Shown: in pieces, positions 20,353 through 23,064 of the stretch
How positions within the stretch are numbered: the first letter of the stretch is position 1
Layout of the letters: every line of letters starts with the position of its first letter
DNA from: Irineochytrium annulatum
Taxonomy: Eukaryota > Chytridiomycota > Chytridiomycetes > Chytridiales > Chytridiaceae
Assembly: GCA_027600665.1 (NCBI GenBank)
Contig: JADGJL010000388.1
Coordinates: forward strand, 1 to 23,064
DNA: 23,064 nucleotides
Reading direction: 5' to 3'
The notes under the pieces: model-generated
Database searches by the model: none
Seen by the model: the letters and a program-made list of their open reading frames with translations, nothing else
Told to the model about the DNA's origin: nothing
Position numbers and translations under genes: made by a program

Positions 20353-20840
20353 GCGCGCGAAGTGGATTGCTTGACCTTTCTTATTTTTTTTATTTTAAAG
20401 CTGGATCTCTCTTAAGTCTTTAGAGTCGCTCCTTTTCTTCATTTCCTATCTCTTTACATCTCCCCTCCGCCCACGTAATCAGGCCTTCCTCTTAAACATT
20501 TGTTTTGCAATGGTTGCCACAAAGGGAGCCTCCCTTTTTTTGTTTGGTTTTGATATCTATTTGTCTCTTTCGTCGCTCTCCCCTGTTCAAGGTTTGTCGT
20601 GCTGATCTTGCGCGAACGTTGATGAGCTTGTAGAGGAGATCGTTTTAGATGGGACTATCACACTTACAATGGTTAATCGTTTTCCGTTTTGCCCGCGATG
20701 CAACGCTCTTCCTCGTACTCACGTCTAGTTAACATTCTCCTTTCTCTAGGTTTTCTTCATTCCTTTTCATACTTCCCATTTGTTTCTGCCTCGCCCTTTA
20801 TTTCTTCGGTTCTTCTTAATTGTTTGCCATCTTCACGGTT

Positions 20841-20894
20841 CATGTACTTGGGCAACGTGTTTTTCTAGCATGTACTTGGGCAACGTGTTTTTCT
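20841..20894. repeat. 28-bp direct tandem duplication
   Basis: CATGTACTTGGGCAACGTGT plus TTTTCTAG at 20841-20868 is repeated from 20869, identical for 26 bases before diverging. Confidence 0.95.
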
Positions 20895-20908
20895 TGTTGT
20901 CGCATTGA

Positions 20909-20937
20909 CAATTCATAACAACGCAATTCATAACAAC
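20909..20937. repeat. 15-bp direct tandem duplication
   Basis: CAATTCATAACAAC at 20909-20922, one base, then the same 14 bases at 20924-20937. Confidence 0.95.
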
Positions 20938-21059
20938 AACCATTCATGCAAAAGTACTTTACCTACTTCACGTTTTTACGTGTTTAAACGGTTTCCGTTG
21001 ATCATGTGGCGTGCTAAACGATACGTACGCATCAACTAGAACTACGCATCAAGACAAGG

Positions 21060-21105
21060 TTGTTGGCTTTTCATTGTTGGCTTTTCATGGGTTGTTGGCT
21101 ATTCA
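21060..21105. repeat. Triplicated 14-bp unit TTGTTGGCTTTTCA
   Basis: Copies at 21060-21073 and 21074-21087 are identical. A third at 21092-21105 has one change (TTGTTGGCTATTCA) after a TGGG spacer. Confidence 0.95.
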
Positions 21106-21207
21106 TGTTCATGCTTATTGCCGCATGCTATTGCCACGGACTTGGAAGACTCGCCTTTCCACCGCGCCGCATTTCCACCTCCTCTCTTCCCTGACTGTTG
21201 TTGGGCC

Positions 21208-21248
21208 GAGGGAACCGTGAGGGAACCACGAAATAAGCCACGAAATAG
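21208..21248. repeat. Two adjacent short tandem duplications (11 bp and 12 bp)
   Basis: GAGGGAACC is repeated at 11-bp spacing (21208 and 21219). It is followed immediately by CACGAAATA repeated at 12-bp spacing (21227 and 21239). Confidence 0.9.
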
Positions 21249-21488
21249 GAATGTTATATAATCTGATATTCTTCTGGACCAGACTTTCAATTATTTAAGG
21301 CAACATTCCTCTTTTGATGAGGGTTGTTCAAAAATTCCCTCCCCGCCAGTGGCGAGGAGGAGCGGTATGGATTTAGTTTTCAATCAGCAAATACCCCGGA
21401 ATCAGTCGAGACTTCACGTCCAAGGGTCTTGCTTCCTGTGCAGGATAAGGAACTCTTGAGGGCATCACGGTCGTTTTAAACGACAGGC

Positions 21489-21510
21489 GGACTGCGAAGT
21501 GGACTGCGAA
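21489..21510. repeat. 12-bp-period duplication of GGACTGCGAA
   Basis: GGACTGCGAA at 21489-21498 and 21501-21510, followed by a partial third copy (GAACTGCGA) from about 21515. Confidence 0.85.
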
Positions 21511-21549
21511 CTACGAACTGCGAGGTTTGATGCTTTGGGCTGTCAATTC

Positions 21550-21621
21550 CGTCATCGAATCCCGGTGTGTGCAGTATTCTGTGATTTCGTCATCGAATCC
21601 CGGTGTGTGCAGTATTCTGTG
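21550..21621. repeat. 38-bp direct tandem duplication
   Basis: A unit starting CGTCATCGAATCCCGGTG at 21550 recurs at 21588; the first 34 bases of each copy are identical. The CGAATCCCGG core resembles part of a tRNA T-arm but has no matching 5' stem. Confidence 0.95.
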
Positions 21622-21888
21622 GACTCGCGTCCATATTTTTTCTTCTCTTGCTCCTTTCTTTTCTTGTCCCGTCTCTTTTTTGCGGTGGCAAAAATATGCT
21701 CAAAAACTATCATCAGTGAGTAAGCGAGGAGGTTTGGACTGCTCGCATGCTCACAATTAATATTGTTTTTTGTGTTAGTAAAAGCGAATAGGATTCGAGT
21801 AGGGTTGAGGGATTCAAAGCTCCAACATTGGTTAACGAGCAGATGGCTTGCAGGGCTTGAATTTGACGACCAACAAAAAACATCCTTC

Positions 21889-23064
21889 ATGGCGACACCA
21901 GCACTTGCTGGCCAGCAGCCGCACCAGCGCCAGGTCACCAACTCGACCATCACCTCCAACAACACCTCAAATCCGGATCCAAACATCGCGTCCGCCAGCG
22001 GGAACGCCACCCCGAATGCTGGAGGCGGTGGCGGGGGCGGCTCGGCCGCGAACAGGAGGGCGACGAGGGCCGTGGTCGGAACCGGAAGCAGCAAGAAGGA
22101 GGCGGGTGATACTGGCAGCGCCAGGACGAACGGGGCCGCCAGCATGAGCTCGAGGCCGAAGACGTGGATGGGATTGTACCAGGCTGTTGCAAAGCGAATT
22201 GAGGACAACTTGGTGGACCCAAGGGTGGTGCAGGTCATTTACGCCATACAAATCGTGAGATCCTTTGCTTGTTCGTTTTTTTTTGTTGTTTAGTCCTTAA
22301 TCATATTTTCTTGCAATTACACGGCAGTTCCTCGCAGCCATCGGCCTCGTATTCTGCGGCATGTGGGCCGTCACCAACGTCTCCCTCAGCATCCTCCTTT
22401 ACATAACCCAAATTATCTTCAACGCCTTCTACTTGATTTATAAGAGCAAGCTCTGGCCCGGGAAACCTGTTCCCCAGCGGAAGATGGCATGGTTTGATTT
22501 TGCGGTAAGTGAATACCTCAAACCTTTCTTGCATTCCTTACATCCCTTTCGATTGCTCCACAACGGCGGTTCTCCTTTCTGCGTCCCGCTAACTCGTGAA
22601 TGAATCTACTGTCCAATAGTTCTACATATATACCGCCGGTGCGACCTTGTCTGGCGCCGGCCTGGTTCTGATCTATCAGAACGACATGTCGACCGAGCAG
22701 CTCAAGTGCTGCGAGAGTGGCTCCTACCTCTTCGACCTCAGCGAGTGTTACGGTGAGCGTTGTGTTGAGGCTTGGTCTTATTTACTTTTTCACAACCTAA
22801 CCATTAACCATTTGATTGATCAGTATATGGCAATGTCACTGACCAGAGGTTCGACCTCTGCCCGAAAGACATGGACTGGCGCGTCGTCTACAACAACACC
22901 CAGTTCTTCTCCTACAGCCTCGCCATCATCACGCTCTGGCAGGGCCTGATCCATCATTGTGCCTCGTCCGCCATCGTCCGTTACATCACCAGCGGCGTTA
23001 TCCTATCCGCGACCCCTAGCGGGGCGGACGGCGGGGCCGCGGAGACGCCGGGCGGGGATGGTGG
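21889..23064 (+). CDS. Four-span membrane protein, tetraspanin-like layout (3' end outside window)
   Basis: Not assigned to a family. Exons: 21889-22254, 22328-22504, 22620-22752 and 22824-23064 (continuing); 305 residues visible. Residues 1-100 are low complexity (Asn/Ser/Thr, a seven-Gly run) and probably cytosolic. Four hydrophobic segments follow: ~113-140 (VVQVIYAIQIFLAAIGLVF), ~142-164 (ILLYITQIIFNAFYLIY), ~182-200 (FYIYTAGATLSGAGLVLIYQ) and ~253-275 (FFSYSLAIITLWQGLIHH). The loop between the third and fourth holds Cys211-Cys212, Cys224 and Cys238 plus sequons N229 and N249. This resembles a tetraspanin large loop with two disulfides, but CCE replaces the usual CCG and the first loop is unusually short. 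A Gly/Ala-rich tail begins near the window end. Intron ends are strong (GTAAGTG, GTGAGCG). The ATG at 21889 is the first in-frame ATG before the conserved-looking part. Family placement is inference. Confidence 0.78.

Larger units (their letters stand above)
20353..21888. other. Long intergenic region with many short tandem duplications
   Basis: About 1.5 kb without a supported gene, between two plus-strand genes. The left third is pyrimidine-rich (T and C runs), fitting the chitin synthase 3' untranslated region. From 20841 to 21621 at least six independent short direct tandem duplications occur, each annotated below where clear. The right end should hold the promoter of the four-span protein gene. 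Confidence 0.6.

Noticed and set aside
21550..21621. CGAATCCCGG in the 38-bp duplication as part of a tRNA gene
   Set aside because: The 5' half of the T-stem and the rest of a cloverleaf are missing in both copies.
20841..21621. CRISPR-like array
   Set aside because: The duplications have different sequences and periods, are directly adjacent without spacers, and the genome is eukaryotic.

Overview
The window reads as nuclear DNA of a fungus. It carries a class IV (Chs3-type) chitin synthase, a fungal-type RNA polymerase II second subunit, and genes split by many short introns (mostly 42-100 nt) with GT..AG ends and branch points such as TGCTAAC and CTGAC. Exons are GC-rich in third positions and intergenic DNA is AT-rich. 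A gelsolin/severin-family gene is compatible with an early-diverging (chytrid-like) lineage but does not prove it. I cannot name the species.

Layout, left to right. (1) 1-739, minus: N-terminal part of a gelsolin/severin-like actin-binding protein, cut by the window edge. (2) 1472-1848, minus: ATX1-type copper chaperone. (3) 2267-6633, plus: RPB2 in nine exons, complete. (4) 7158-8623, plus: TMEM115-family Golgi membrane protein in six exons. (5) 8900-11585, minus: GID5/VID28/ARMC8 armadillo-repeat subunit of the GID/CTLH ubiquitin ligase in eight exons, convergent with TMEM115. (6) 12647-15191, minus: a 711-residue protein I do not recognise, with three copies of an ~86-residue repeat. (7) 15735-20352, plus: class IV chitin synthase in five exons, divergent from gene 6. 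(8) 21889-23064, plus: 5' part of a four-span membrane protein, cut by the right edge.

The genes do not form a single pathway; this is an ordinary eukaryotic gene neighbourhood of mostly housekeeping genes (transcription, copper delivery, Golgi traffic, catabolite degradation, cell wall). Two intergenic stretches stand out. The interval 11586-12646 carries a degraded tandem repeat with the core CCCCTTCAGTCTGT and an inserted perfect hairpin. The interval 20353-21888 carries at least six independent short tandem duplications with periods of about 11 to 38 bp. The most novel-looking coding item is the repeat protein of gene 6, which shares its upstream region with the chitin synthase.

Exon boundaries were worked out by hand from splice signals, reading phase and family similarity. 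All eight gene models keep a consistent reading phase, and the six complete ones run from ATG to stop. Initial exons and starts are the least certain part.
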